Positions 1 to 8,541 of a DNA stretch of 64,000 nt are shown here, one piece after another. This stretch comes from Flammeovirgaceae bacterium UBA6059. Lineage in GTDB: Bacteria > Bacteroidota > Bacteroidia > Cytophagales > Cyclobacteriaceae. Both the position numbers and the translations under genes were made by a program. Location of the stretch: assembly GCA_002435755.1 (NCBI GenBank), contig DIYH01000032.1:62001-126000 (forward strand), read 5' to 3'. Below the pieces are notes generated by a model. The model searched no databases and was not told where the DNA came from. It saw nothing but the letters and a program-made list of their open reading frames with translations. The stretch's first letter is position 1; each line of letters opens with the position of its first letter.

Positions 1-199
1 CACCAAAAGTGGGCCCAATGCTTGTCGAATTCATGTGCCCGTAGATAGAGTTGATAGCACTGATCGCATCATTCTCGGTCTGGAAGAAGTTGTCCTTAAA
101 AATCTGGTCCTGCGGGTCCTCCTGCAGAATGTTGTCACATGCTCCACTCAACACAAGTAAAGCAACCAGTAAAAAATGATATATCTTATTTCCTTTCAT
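1..199 (-). CDS. SusD/RagB-like outer-membrane lipoprotein (partial, C-terminus outside window)
   Basis: The ATG at 199 on the minus strand opens a frame that stays open to the window edge (about 66 codons). The N-terminus is a lipoprotein signal ending LVLSGAC, followed by NILQEDPQDQIFKDNFFQTE and an 'AISAINSIYGHM' helix. This is the standard start of a SusD/RagB glycan-binding lipoprotein: a short post-Cys linker, then the first TPR-like helices. It lies 129 bp downstream of a SusC gene on the same strand, the normal order of a SusC/SusD pair. The partner SusC would be the outer-membrane channel and this protein its substrate-capturing lid. Family assignment is firm; the substrate cannot be told from this fragment. 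Confidence 0.9.
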   Translation of the reverse strand, partial: MKGNKIYHFLLVALLVLSGACDNILQEDPQDQIFKDNFFQTENDAISAINSIYGHMNSTSIGPTFG

Positions 200-328
200 G
201 TGTATGAGTATAATTTTCAACGGTCACATTGGTCCGCCAAACCAGGAACTCGCGATAAAAATTCATCAACCTGTTGGTACAAATTCGGTCTCTTATGCTT
301 ACGCTCATTTCGTGCCATCAATCAAATC

Positions 329-3300
329 TCAAATCCCTATTTGCACACCAGCAATAAAAGTCCTCGCTATAGGATAACCTCCATAATCTATACCCTGCAA
401 TAGCGCATTTTGGCCAAAGGCATTTACCTCAGGGTCATAGCCTGTATAGTCAGTCAGTGTCAGCAGATTGTTGACACTGACATACGCCCTTAAATTAGTT
501 AGCTTGAGTCGATCCAGTACCTTACGCGGTAAGGTGTAGCCCAGGTTGATATTCTTAAATCGGATGAAAGAGCCATCTTCGACTTGAGCAGTGGAAAAGG
601 CATTTGCGTCTGTAGGTGCCAACTTACGGAATTGATTGGATGGATTATCTTCAGTCCATCGCTGTAAAAAGGCATCTCTATAGACATTGGTTTCGCTCGT
701 CAGAGCCTCCAGTTCAAACCGATATGCATTGACGATATCATTGCCATGGACCGCCTGGATGAAAACAGACAGGTCAACTCCCTTGTAGCTGAAGCTATTG
801 ATAAAGTTCCAGGTAAACTTTGGCTGGGCCCTACCAATAATGACCCTGTCATCCTGATTGATAACACCATCAGGCTGACCGGTAAGTTCACCGTTTTCAT
901 CCCGGCCATTGACATCTCGGTATTTACGCTCACCAGCCACCGCGCTTTGACCTAATAATCTTGGACTATTTTCGGCTTCCTCATCGGACTGAAAGATGCC
1001 ATCTGCGATGAGTCCAAAGAACGTGCCTAGTGGCTCTCCTTCTCTGATGATACTCCATCCTGTTGGTACAGCCAAAACACCCGGGGCAGGTATGTCATTT
1101 TCATCAGCTAGTTCAACAATCTCATTCCTATTGGACGAGATATTGAAATCTGACTTCCAGCTAAAGTTTTTGTTATCAATCACTATACCATTGATGGCAA
1201 GCTCGATACCTTCATTGCGCAATGCTCCGATATTGTTAAAGAAACTGTTAAAACCGGAAGTTCTTGGAACAGGAGTCTCCAATAATAAGTCAGTGGTACT
1301 CTGGATATAGTAGTCAGTAGTAACAAGGATACGACCTTTAAGAAAAGCCATATCAAGTCCAACATTGAACTGCCCTGTTCTCTCCCACCTCAATTCAGGG
1401 TTAGGCAACCTATAAGGTTCCACACCGATATATGGTAAAGTATTGTTAAAAGTACCTTCACCGAGAGGTCCGACAGTAGCTAGTGAATTGAATGAGGTAA
1501 TGTCGGAATTGCCTATCACACCATAACTTGTCCTTAACTTCAATGACTCGAAAAGCCCCATATTTTGAACAAAATCTTCATCGCCTACATTGTAAGCCAA
1601 AGCCACCGATGGAAAAAATCCATACTTACTATTTTCTCCAAATCGCGATGATCCATCTACCCGAGCGTTAGCAGTCAGTAGATATTTGCTTTTAAAGTTG
1701 TAGTTGATCCTAGCCAGATAGCTGACGATCCCCCATTCAGACTCTCCACTCGTGGGTGGCTGAGGATTGAGACCGGCTGATAAATTGTGATAACCCAACC
1801 TATTGTCAGCAAAATCCAATGTAAAAGCAAAGAGCCTCTCCGAATTGAAGCCTTGTCTGGTATATCCAGCAAGTGCATCCAACTTATGATCTGCGTTGAA
1901 TTCCTTTTTGTAGTTGAAGGTAAACTCGGTCAACCAGGATTGGCCATCCACTGTAGAAATGACCGCCTCCCCGTTGTTGGGTTCTGTCCGTTTTAGATAA
2001 TTGGGTACGAATCGGTTTTCCTTAACAGAAAAGGCATCTATTCCAAGGTTTGTTTTGAAGACCAGGCCATCTACGAGTTCCATCTCTCCAAATACACTAG
2101 CGATAATTCTTGTATTCTTTGAGATATTATCTGTGTCCTGTGCATCTGCCACTGGATTTGGAAGATTCCTGCCTCTGTCATCCTCATATGTCCATCCGCC
2201 GCGCTCATTCTCATCAAGTACAGGAAGGGTGGGCGTAAACAACACTGCAGAACTCACACTTCCTGGTAAGAGAAGTCCGGCACTGGGGCTTTGTGCACCT
2301 GTCAACACACCTCTTGAATTAATCTGACTTAGGTTGACCCGTGTTCCAAGTTTAAAACGTTCCCCAATGTTTTTGTCCAGGTTGGTGCGAAAGGTAGCTC
2401 TTTCGAAATCGGAATTGAGAATAATACCGTCTTGTCTGAAATACCCCCCAGATACAGAATAAGATGTACCATCATCACCACCGGCGACAGTCAACTGATG
2501 GCTCATCATTGGTGCCTCCCTAAAAATAGCTTCTTGCCAGTCGGTCCCCTCACCAATGTTTTCAGGAATGAGATATCTGACATCAGCTGGGAAGCCGACC
2601 TCATCATTGTATGCATTCATGTAAGTAGCAAATTCTTCACCATTAAGAAGGTCCAGCGTATTCGTAATCTCCTGAACTCCATAATAGCTGTCGAGTGTTA
2701 TTGAAGTACGGCCCGCTTTGCCTCTTTTTGTGGTAATCAAGACCACCCCGTTGGCTCCTCTTGATCCATACAAAGCTGTAGCAGAAGCATCCTTAAGGAT
2801 TTCTATAGACTCAATGTCACTTGGGTTAATGGAAGCAAGTGCGTTGAGTGATGGTCCGGCAGCACCACCGCTACTAAGATCGTTATTGCTACTGGTAATG
2901 AGCATACCATCTATCACGTACAACGGTTCATTGCCTGCATTGACTGAGCTACTACCACGTATCCTGATTGATGTTTCCCCACCTGGTCGACCAGAAACCT
3001 GGGTTACCTGCACACCGGCAGCACGACCTTGAAGTGCCTGATCAAGCGAAGTGACCGCTACTTTCTCCATATCCTTACCTTTTACTGAAGATATGGAGCC
3101 AGTAAGATCACGCTTCTTCACTGCTCCATAGGCCACTACGACGACTTCATCGAGTGCTTCGATGTTTAGAAGCATTGACACATCGATCACTGATCTGTTA
3201 TTTACGCTGATCTCCTGAGTCGTGAACCCTATTGCCGAAAAGACAAGGGTGACATCCGATGCAGCATTGAGCGAATAGTTACCATCAACATCCGTTACAG

Positions 3301-3457
3301 TGCCAGAAGATGTTCCTTTGATCAATATGTTGACACCAGGTATTCCCTCACCATCCTCTTCTGAAGTCACTCGTCCTGAAAGACTTTGCTGAGCATGTAG
3401 AAACTGAGTGCTAATAAGGGCCAGCGTAAGTATCAGTAAAAAAAATCGGGTCTTCAT
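329..3457 (-). CDS. SusC/RagA-family TonB-dependent outer-membrane transporter
   Basis: The product is 1042 residues, the usual SusC length. In order it has a signal peptide (about residues 1-22, ending FLHAQ), a CarboxypepD_reg-like beta-sandwich (about 25-110, GRVTSEEDGEGIPGVNILIKG), and a plug domain (about 115-230) with the SusC signatures LYVIDGM and ATALYGSRGANGVVLITTKRG. The 22-strand barrel region follows and ends in a hydrophobic AGVQIGI. There is no N-terminal STN (secretin/TonB N-terminus) signalling domain, which matters because an ECF sigma factor gene and a FecR-like stub lie just upstream. The start is 14 bp after the stub's stop codon. It should import an oligosaccharide together with the SusD lipoprotein at 199. 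Confidence in the family is high; the ligand is unknown. Confidence 0.95.
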   Translation of the reverse strand: MKTRFFLLILTLALISTQFLHAQQSLSGRVTSEEDGEGIPGVNILIKGTSSGTVTDVDGNYSLNAASDVTLVFSAIGFTTQEISVNNRSVIDVSMLLNIEALDEVVVVAYGAVKKRDLTGSISSVKGKDMEKVAVTSLDQALQGRAAGVQVTQVSGRPGGETSIRIRGSSSVNAGNEPLYVIDGMLITSSNNDLSSGGAAGPSLNALASINPSDIESIEILKDASATALYGSRGANGVVLITTKRGKAGRTSITLDSYYGVQEITNTLDLLNGEEFATYMNAYNDEVGFPADVRYLIPENIGEGTDWQEAIFREAPMMSHQLTVAGGDDGTSYSVSGGYFRQDGIILNSDFERATFRTNLDKNIGERFKLGTRVNLSQINSRGVLTGAQSPSAGLLLPGSVSSAVLFTPTLPVLDENERGGWTYEDDRGRNLPNPVADAQDTDNISKNTRIIASVFGEMELVDGLVFKTNLGIDAFSVKENRFVPNYLKRTEPNNGEAVISTVDGQSWLTEFTFNYKKEFNADHKLDALAGYTRQGFNSERLFAFTLDFADNRLGYHNLSAGLNPQPPTSGESEWGIVSYLARINYNFKSKYLLTANARVDGSSRFGENSKYGFFPSVALAYNVGDEDFVQNMGLFESLKLRTSYGVIGNSDITSFNSLATVGPLGEGTFNNTLPYIGVEPYRLPNPELRWERTGQFNVGLDMAFLKGRILVTTDYYIQSTTDLLLETPVPRTSGFNSFFNNIGALRNEGIELAINGIVIDNKNFSWKSDFNISSNRNEIVELADENDIPAPGVLAVPTGWSIIREGEPLGTFFGLIADGIFQSDEEAENSPRLLGQSAVAGERKYRDVNGRDENGELTGQPDGVINQDDRVIIGRAQPKFTWNFINSFSYKGVDLSVFIQAVHGNDIVNAYRFELEALTSETNVYRDAFLQRWTEDNPSNQFRKLAPTDANAFSTAQVEDGSFIRFKNINLGYTLPRKVLDRLKLTNLRAYVSVNNLLTLTDYTGYDPEVNAFGQNALLQGIDYGGYPIARTFIAGVQIGI

Positions 3458-3471
3458 TGTTCTCTATCAGT

Positions 3472-3741
3472 TCACTTGTGTTTATCAATTATTGAGGTAA
3501 AGAGGCCGTCAACAGCTCGCCCGCATTCACAGCTTCTTCCATTACAAGTATTCACTCTGGACACTATATTGTCCCATACGTCCTGTGATGTTTCGGTCGA
3601 AAGCCTTTTCCCTTTCAAGCTATCCCAATATCCCTTCAAAAGGGCTTGATTATCAGGCTGTTCAAGAAATTCAATAAACGAACCATCTATCTCCAAGCTG
3701 ACGTCTTCCGGTCGGAGATCCAAATATTCTGTAATCCGCAT
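3472..3741 (-). CDS. Short FecR-like anti-sigma stub (89 residues)
   Basis: This small ORF sits between the ECF sigma gene and the SusC gene, where a FecR-type anti-sigma factor is normally found. Its sequence (EFLEQPDNQALLKGYWDSL, then SQDVWDNIVSRVN) resembles the cytosolic N-terminal part of Bacteroidetes FecR proteins. It then stops at residue 89 with no membrane helix, no periplasmic FecR domain and no C-terminal domain; full FecR proteins are roughly 300-400 residues. No remainder is visible in the 14 bp before SusC. It may be a degraded gene, or a minimal soluble sigma inhibitor. The C-terminal part has a Cys cluster (CNGRSCECG) that could bind metal. Real translation is plausible from spacing and position but not certain. 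Confidence 0.6.
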   Translation of the reverse strand: MRITEYLDLRPEDVSLEIDGSFIEFLEQPDNQALLKGYWDSLKGKRLSTETSQDVWDNIVSRVNTCNGRSCECGRAVDGLFTSIIDKHK

Positions 3742-3901
3742 CTAGCAGTAGTTAAGTCAATCCTACCTATTACAATTCACTCAGGGAATTGGATTACCAC
3801 ATGTTGACAAGAAGTTCTTATTGCTTTATCAATTCCCGCTCAGAGCATTAGTATCGGTACTACATCTAATTCACCGATAGACTCATATCTAACTCACTCC
3901 T

Positions 3902-4465
3902 TCAAATCGCCATTCCGGCCTCTCTGTCAAAGTAAGCCCTGATTGACTTTGTGGCCTTTACCAATTGACTCTTTACCGTATTCTTTGAAATACCCATTCT
4001 TATGGCAATTTCATCATGGCTGACACCCTTGGTTCGACTGAGATTAAAGATGCTTTTACGTTTCGGCGGCAGCAGACTCACCGCTTTTGATAGAATATCC
4101 ATGTACTCGCCATGAACTACCGTATCTTCTGTCAGGTTGATACCTGTACGGTACCTTGGAGCCATTCTTTCTTTGGCGGTCACCTCATAGTTTTGGCGTT
4201 TGAGTACGTTGAGCGTGTGGTTATGCGTAACACGAAAAACAAAAGAGGAGAAACTATACTGGGTATCTATTTTCTCTCTATTTGTCCAGATCCTAACAAA
4301 TACGTCTTGAGTGATCTCCTGGGCAAGATCCTCGGACTTAGTCAACTTCAAGGCATAAAAATACACCCTGTCCTTATAGTCAAGGTAGATGCGTTCAAAT
4401 GCCTCTCGGCAACCCTTGACAAAGGAGTCAAGGCATTCAGGGGGAATGTTTTTGGGCTGTTTCAT
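3902..4465 (-). CDS. ECF RNA polymerase sigma factor (sigma-70 region 2/region 4)
   Basis: The product is 187 residues with the two ECF domains. Region 2 (about 20-90) contains YLDYKDRVYFYALKLTKS, EDLAQEITQDVFVRIW and SFVFRVTHNHTLNVLKR. Region 4 (about 130-180) has the helix-turn-helix GVSHDEIAIRMGISKNTVKS. It belongs to the Bacteroidetes SusC-linked ECF group. Its ATG (4463-4465) overlaps the TGA of the upstream GntR-family gene as ATGA, so the two are probably translationally coupled, which is an unusual partnership. Downstream are the FecR-like stub and SusC. The likely job is transcription of the adjacent SusC/SusD genes, with recruitment set by the GntR regulator rather than by a complete anti-sigma factor (inference). 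Confidence 0.93.
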   Translation of the reverse strand: MKQPKNIPPECLDSFVKGCREAFERIYLDYKDRVYFYALKLTKSEDLAQEITQDVFVRIWTNREKIDTQYSFSSFVFRVTHNHTLNVLKRQNYEVTAKERMAPRYRTGINLTEDTVVHGEYMDILSKAVSLLPPKRKSIFNLSRTKGVSHDEIAIRMGISKNTVKSQLVKATKSIRAYFDREAGMAI

Positions 4466-5193
4466 TGTCTATTTATCTCTATGCTGTAACTGAATTTATC
4501 TGCCTGGTAATAACCAAGATTGTACTCTATTGGCCGGTTGCCCGGGTCGTATACTCTTCGCTTTCTAAAAAGGACCGGTGAGCCTGTTTCTATTTGCAGC
4601 TTATCACCTATAACCTCATCTGCTAGTATTGCTTTGATCTCCTCACGTGAGACGGTGGCTACTGTGGCATGGTCTTTTTCCATTATTTCGTAGAGGTGGC
4701 GGGTATAGTCTTCCTCAGCTGTAAGACCTACTCTCGGATGAAAATAGGATTCAAAAAAAACGGTAGGACCCTCGTCAGTGCCACGTAAACGCTCGAGTTT
4801 GAGCACTTTCCCTCCTACCGGAATTTCAAGGGCCAGTGCCACTTCATTATCTACTTCTTCCCAGGAGGTTCTGATATCAAAATTGATAAGCTCGAGTCCA
4901 TGCGCGTGCATTTCGTCGCTAAAGCTGTACCAGTTAGAAAGCTTTGTCGTTACGTTATTGGTAGCTACCCGGGTACCTATGCCTTTCTTCCGCACTAACA
5001 AATTCTCATTAGATAACTTATTAGTGGCCTGACGTACTGTGTTTCTGGATATCCCAAGTCGTTTGGCTAGTTCGACTTCCTTAGGTAACAGCTTGCCCTC
5101 CTGATAGTCTGGCTGAGATATCAGTCCTCGCAAAAGCTCTTCTACTTGTATATGTAATGGAACGTGACTTTCGTGATCAATCTTAAAATCCAT
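4462..5193 (-). CDS. GntR-family (HutC/UTRA subfamily) transcriptional regulator
   Basis: The product is 243 residues, typical of the HutC subfamily. An N-terminal winged helix (about 10-75) carries the recognition region AKRLGISRNTVRQATNKLS and the wing VRKKGIGTRVA. The C-terminal UTRA ligand domain (about 95-238) includes LRGTDEGPTVFFESYFHPR and RKRRVYDPGNRPIEYNLGYY. UTRA regulators commonly sense small metabolites such as sugar phosphates. The gene lies between the acetylesterase gene and the ECF sigma gene on the same strand and overlaps the latter by 4 bp. Palindromes at 5211-5224, just upstream of this gene, and at 7307-7320, in the esterase promoter, are candidate operators. The effector is unknown. 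Confidence 0.93.
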   Translation of the reverse strand: MDFKIDHESHVPLHIQVEELLRGLISQPDYQEGKLLPKEVELAKRLGISRNTVRQATNKLSNENLLVRKKGIGTRVATNNVTTKLSNWYSFSDEMHAHGLELINFDIRTSWEEVDNEVALALEIPVGGKVLKLERLRGTDEGPTVFFESYFHPRVGLTAEEDYTRHLYEIMEKDHATVATVSREEIKAILADEVIGDKLQIETGSPVLFRKRRVYDPGNRPIEYNLGYYQADKFSYSIEINRQ

Positions 5194-5210
5194 AGTTCTA
5201 TATGTTCATA

Positions 5211-5224
5211 CATATGTACATATG
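5211..5224. promoter_or_regulatory. Perfect 14-bp palindrome upstream of the GntR gene
   Basis: CATATGTACATATG reads identically on both strands and lies 18 bp upstream of the GntR-family start codon. An overlapping imperfect inverted repeat, TATGTTCATACATA, occupies 5201-5214. GntR/HutC repressors bind short palindromes and often autoregulate, so this is a candidate auto-operator. It shares the TGTAC core with the palindrome at 7307. Function is inferred. Confidence 0.45.
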
Positions 5225-5292
5225 AATTTCCAACAATGCAAACGTTTTCACAACTCTGTTTACTTGATTGGTGTAAGGATGATTTAGTTGGT

Positions 5293-7263
5293 CTAAAACT
5301 GGTGAGGTGTATCGTTGTACACCTTACCTTCTGTGGACAAAGTCCAGGTGTCCGTTCGGAACGGTAACAGCGGCAGCCCCTGACTGTTGTATAGGTCCAG
5401 TGGCCCTGGATCGTCAGCCCATCCATAGCGAACAGCAACAGGTTTCTTGACCTCATCACTCTTCACCTTGACCTTGTTGTCCATCAGTCTGGCCTGTGCC
5501 CAGTAGAATTTCTGGTCCTTACCTGCAACCTGAAACCCTCTGATGTATCCGTATTTATTGCGATTAATGAGCCTTTCTCCAATATATTCGAAGGACAGGA
5601 TCATCTCATCTTCTTCGACCTTAGTAGACTCAAGCCGTGGTGATTCACTGAGGAGGTCATATCCGTATGCTAAGACCAGGGCCTGCCAGCCAAGGCGCTT
5701 GCCTACTTCTTCTTTGTTTTTTGGGTGGATATCTGCCGATTCCCCTATATCAATGGCCGTGATTAATCCGACATTAGGTAGTGCTGTAGCTCCAAACTGT
5801 GCCTCTCTGAGCTCAGCCCAGGTACTAGGCGCAGGTTGTTCTGGTTCAATACCATAGTTCGCTAGTTGTACAATTAAAAACGGTAATTCTTTGGACCATT
5901 GCCCTCGCCAATCATTGATCAGGGCAGGCAGTAATGAACGATATTCATCTGCCCTGCTGGCGTTAGCTTCACCCTGGTACCAGGTGATCCCCTTAATGGT
6001 CATTTTAGTCAAGGGTGCAATGTTGCCATTGTAGAGTAAACCGGGATAACTGAAAATGCTGCCGTTGGCGATAGTAGGCTTGGGAAAGGTTTCAGCATCA
6101 ATTTCCAGTCCTTTCCTATACTTCCACCCACCATTCAGGATCGGGTTACCCCAAAAGGCAGAAGTATGCATCCCGCCTAGATCTCCAATATCAAATACCC
6201 TTACCGTGATTTGATTGCCTTTAGATTTCAGTAAATCTGATGGTACTTTGTAGTTTCTCCAATTGCGGTTGCCGAAGGTCTCACCGACCTTTACCCCGTT
6301 GACCCATGTGATATCGTAATCATCTATTTGATTAAGCTTTAGGTAAAGAGTATCTTCATCAAAACCCTCGGGCAAATCAAAATCTTTGCGATACCAGACT
6401 GCTCCATCATGGTCCAGTCCTTCATATTCCCAGAAGTTGGGATTAGTGATACTGGCCCACCCAGCATCATCCAAATCTGGATCATACCACTCTCCTTCAA
6501 AACCAGGACCTAACATGTAGTGCTCCAAGTCCCAAGCATTTCTAAATTTGATCAGATCGTTATTGAGTTGTTCTATACTCTTACCTACAGTCTCACGGTC
6601 TTCGATAATAGGAGTAAACTGCGGAAATGCTTTAAGTGCACTATTGCTCATCCAGGTCTCAATGCTGGTCGCACCCAGACTTGCATTGACCAAACCAATA
6701 GGCATCTTCAAACTGTCATAAAGTAATCTTCCGAAGTAGTAGGCTGTAGCAGAAAAATCAGGAACTGTTGTTTCCGAAGCAAGTTGCCAACTACCTCCTC
6801 TAATGTTATTTTCCGGTAGGAGGTCTGCATCTATCTCTACTGTTAGCATGCGGATCAGGTCGTTATTGACATTTTTAATTTGACTGATGTCTTTACCAAG
6901 CATTCTAAGGGTATACTGCATATTGGACTGCCCGGAACATAACCAAACCTCTCCAAACATGACGTTTTCAAGAACCATGGTGTTGCTGCCAATAATTTGA
7001 ATTTGGTATGGTCCACCAGCTGGGTATCGATCAATGACAACTGACCACTCTCCTTGTTTATTGACACGACTCTTGTAAGTATCATTGGCTAGCTTCACAG
7101 TAAGTCGCTCCCCCGGACTACCCCAACCCCATAGCATCACTGGTTCATCACGCTGAAGCACCATATTGTCACCAAATACAGCGGCCAGACTAATGTCAGC
7201 CATTGCGGTAGCGGATAGGCCTGTCAAAAAAAGACCCAACAGGAAGAGCTTCGGAAAATTCAT
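5293..7263 (-). CDS. Sialate O-acetylesterase-like SGNH hydrolase
   Basis: This is an SGNH-superfamily esterase, 656 residues from the ATG at 7263. That start is chosen over one ten codons upstream because it places a signal peptide (MNFPKLFLLGLFLTGLSATAMA) at the N-terminus. Motifs are the nucleophile block CSGQSNMQY (Ser near residue 113), the WYQGEAN block, and the late Asp/His block ADIHPKNKEEVG. A jelly-roll, beta-galactosidase-like insert (about residues 245-345; GAVWYRKDFDLPEGF, ITWVNGVKVGETFGNRNW) splits the catalytic domain, as is usual in this family. Family members remove acetyl esters from sialic acids or from acetylated plant or algal glycans in the periplasm. It heads a run continuing into GntR, sigma and SusC genes, so it probably belongs to that locus. 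Substrate is not determined. Confidence 0.9.
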   Translation of the reverse strand: MNFPKLFLLGLFLTGLSATAMADISLAAVFGDNMVLQRDEPVMLWGWGSPGERLTVKLANDTYKSRVNKQGEWSVVIDRYPAGGPYQIQIIGSNTMVLENVMFGEVWLCSGQSNMQYTLRMLGKDISQIKNVNNDLIRMLTVEIDADLLPENNIRGGSWQLASETTVPDFSATAYYFGRLLYDSLKMPIGLVNASLGATSIETWMSNSALKAFPQFTPIIEDRETVGKSIEQLNNDLIKFRNAWDLEHYMLGPGFEGEWYDPDLDDAGWASITNPNFWEYEGLDHDGAVWYRKDFDLPEGFDEDTLYLKLNQIDDYDITWVNGVKVGETFGNRNWRNYKVPSDLLKSKGNQITVRVFDIGDLGGMHTSAFWGNPILNGGWKYRKGLEIDAETFPKPTIANGSIFSYPGLLYNGNIAPLTKMTIKGITWYQGEANASRADEYRSLLPALINDWRGQWSKELPFLIVQLANYGIEPEQPAPSTWAELREAQFGATALPNVGLITAIDIGESADIHPKNKEEVGKRLGWQALVLAYGYDLLSESPRLESTKVEEDEMILSFEYIGERLINRNKYGYIRGFQVAGKDQKFYWAQARLMDNKVKVKSDEVKKPVAVRYGWADDPGPLDLYNSQGLPLLPFRTDTWTLSTEGKVYNDTPHQF

Positions 7264-7306
7264 CTTCTTTGTTTGTGTACTTCGATCATCCATCTGACTG
7301 ACTGCT

Positions 7307-7320
7307 TTGTACTAGTACAA
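7307..7320. promoter_or_regulatory. Perfect 14-bp palindrome in a divergent promoter, candidate GntR operator
   Basis: TTGTACTAGTACAA is a perfect palindrome centred on CTAG. It lies between the esterase start (7263, minus) and the DUF5005-like gene start (7357, plus), and is flanked by CTGACTG direct repeats. Its form matches GntR/HutC-type operators, for example the CTAG-centred sites of NagR/DasR-type regulators. The only GntR regulator in the window is about 2 kb downstream in the same locus. Binding is inferred. Confidence 0.55.
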
Positions 7321-7356
7321 CTGACTGTAGTATCTGTATTATCAAACAATTCACTT

Positions 7357-8541
7357 ATGAATATAGCAGCTTATGTCCTGGTTTTACTGACACTCTTTGT
7401 ATCTGGCTGTAGTACCGAGAACCAACCAGACGATGAGCATGCTCTTGAAGACAATTCGTGGAATGAGCTATTCATAAGAAATAATGGATGGTTTGGTGGG
7501 GACGGTATTTTCGGAATTCCACTCGACGGTAAAGAGTTTGTGCCTGCCTCAGATAATACACGTACGCTATTCACCTTCGGGGATACCATGATAGGTTATC
7601 ACAATGGGGATAGCCTGGGGCGAGAGGATTTCACCATGGTCAACAATTCTGTGGGTTTCCTGAATGGTTCTCAGCCTGATGCATCACATATCTCCTTTCA
7701 CTGGAAAGAATCAAGCGATGGAAAGCCCAAAGCACTTTTTATCCCCAATACAGCAAACTCCAAAGCAGGCGACTACTACTGGCTGGGAGATGGCTTTGTT
7801 AATACAGAAACAGATAGTACACTCTACATCTTTGCTTACCTGATCCAGGAAAAGGATACTACCGGGATTGGTGGGTTTGCATTTGAGCAAATAGGTATAT
7901 CACTGCTGTCCATACCCAAAGGAAGTAAACCTCCCTATGAAGATCATACCCAGTTAGAGACACCTTTTTTTGACTTTGAATCAGAAACTTCATTTGGCAG
8001 TGCCATATATGTCAATACTAAGGCCGCTGAGGCACCAAACCCTGATGGATTCGTCTACACTTATGCAGTGTCGAAGAAAGATGAGGTGAAAGGACTGATC
8101 GTAGCAAGAGTCCGGGCTGAAAGCTTCGTAGACTTTGATAAATGGCAATTTTGGGACGGTACTGAGTGGAGTAACCAAATGGATCGTGCTTCATTTATAG
8201 CAGAACATGTTTCCAACGAGATGAGCGTGTCTCCTTTGCCGGATGGCAGAATAGTGCTCGCTTATCAGTACCTGACCATGAGCCCAGAAATAGTAATTCA
8301 AGTTGGAACATCCCTGGTTGGCCCTTTTGGTGACAGAAAGACCGTTTATCGCACAACGGACGATCCATCTACAAAAGACTATTTCACTTACAATGCAAAA
8401 GCTTTTCCGCACCTTTCTCCAAAAGGTAGTTTGCTGGTAGGGTACAATGTCAATTCACTCGATTTTTGGACTGATATACTCTCTGACCCCAATCTCTACC
8501 GTCCGCGTTTCTTTCAAATCCCCTTAAACCAAATCAAATGA
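7357..8541 (+). CDS. DUF5005/DUF4185-like lipoprotein, putative beta-propeller glycan enzyme
   Basis: The start at 7357 gives a lipoprotein signal (YVLVLLTLFVSGC); an open frame extends 28 codons upstream but lacks signal character. The mature part (about 394 residues in total) has the pattern TLFTFGDTMIG...FTMVNNSVGF and later YYWLGDGFV, MSVSPLPDGRIVLAYQYL and LVGYNVNS. These repeated beta-rich blocks resemble DUF5005/DUF4185 proteins, which share a propeller layout with several glycoside hydrolases. It is exported and probably lipid-anchored. Its stop overlaps the next gene by ATGA, so the two form an operon, divergent from the acetylesterase across a palindrome. Enzyme activity is possible but unproven. 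Confidence 0.75.
   Translation: MNIAAYVLVLLTLFVSGCSTENQPDDEHALEDNSWNELFIRNNGWFGGDGIFGIPLDGKEFVPASDNTRTLFTFGDTMIGYHNGDSLGREDFTMVNNSVGFLNGSQPDASHISFHWKESSDGKPKALFIPNTANSKAGDYYWLGDGFVNTETDSTLYIFAYLIQEKDTTGIGGFAFEQIGISLLSIPKGSKPPYEDHTQLETPFFDFESETSFGSAIYVNTKAAEAPNPDGFVYTYAVSKKDEVKGLIVARVRAESFVDFDKWQFWDGTEWSNQMDRASFIAEHVSNEMSVSPLPDGRIVLAYQYLTMSPEIVIQVGTSLVGPFGDRKTVYRTTDDPSTKDYFTYNAKAFPHLSPKGSLLVGYNVNSLDFWTDILSDPNLYRPRFFQIPLNQIK

Noticed and set aside
4112..4489. 125-codon plus-strand frame opposite the sigma factor
   Set aside because: It is a shadow of the conserved sigma and GntR coding sequences on the other strand.
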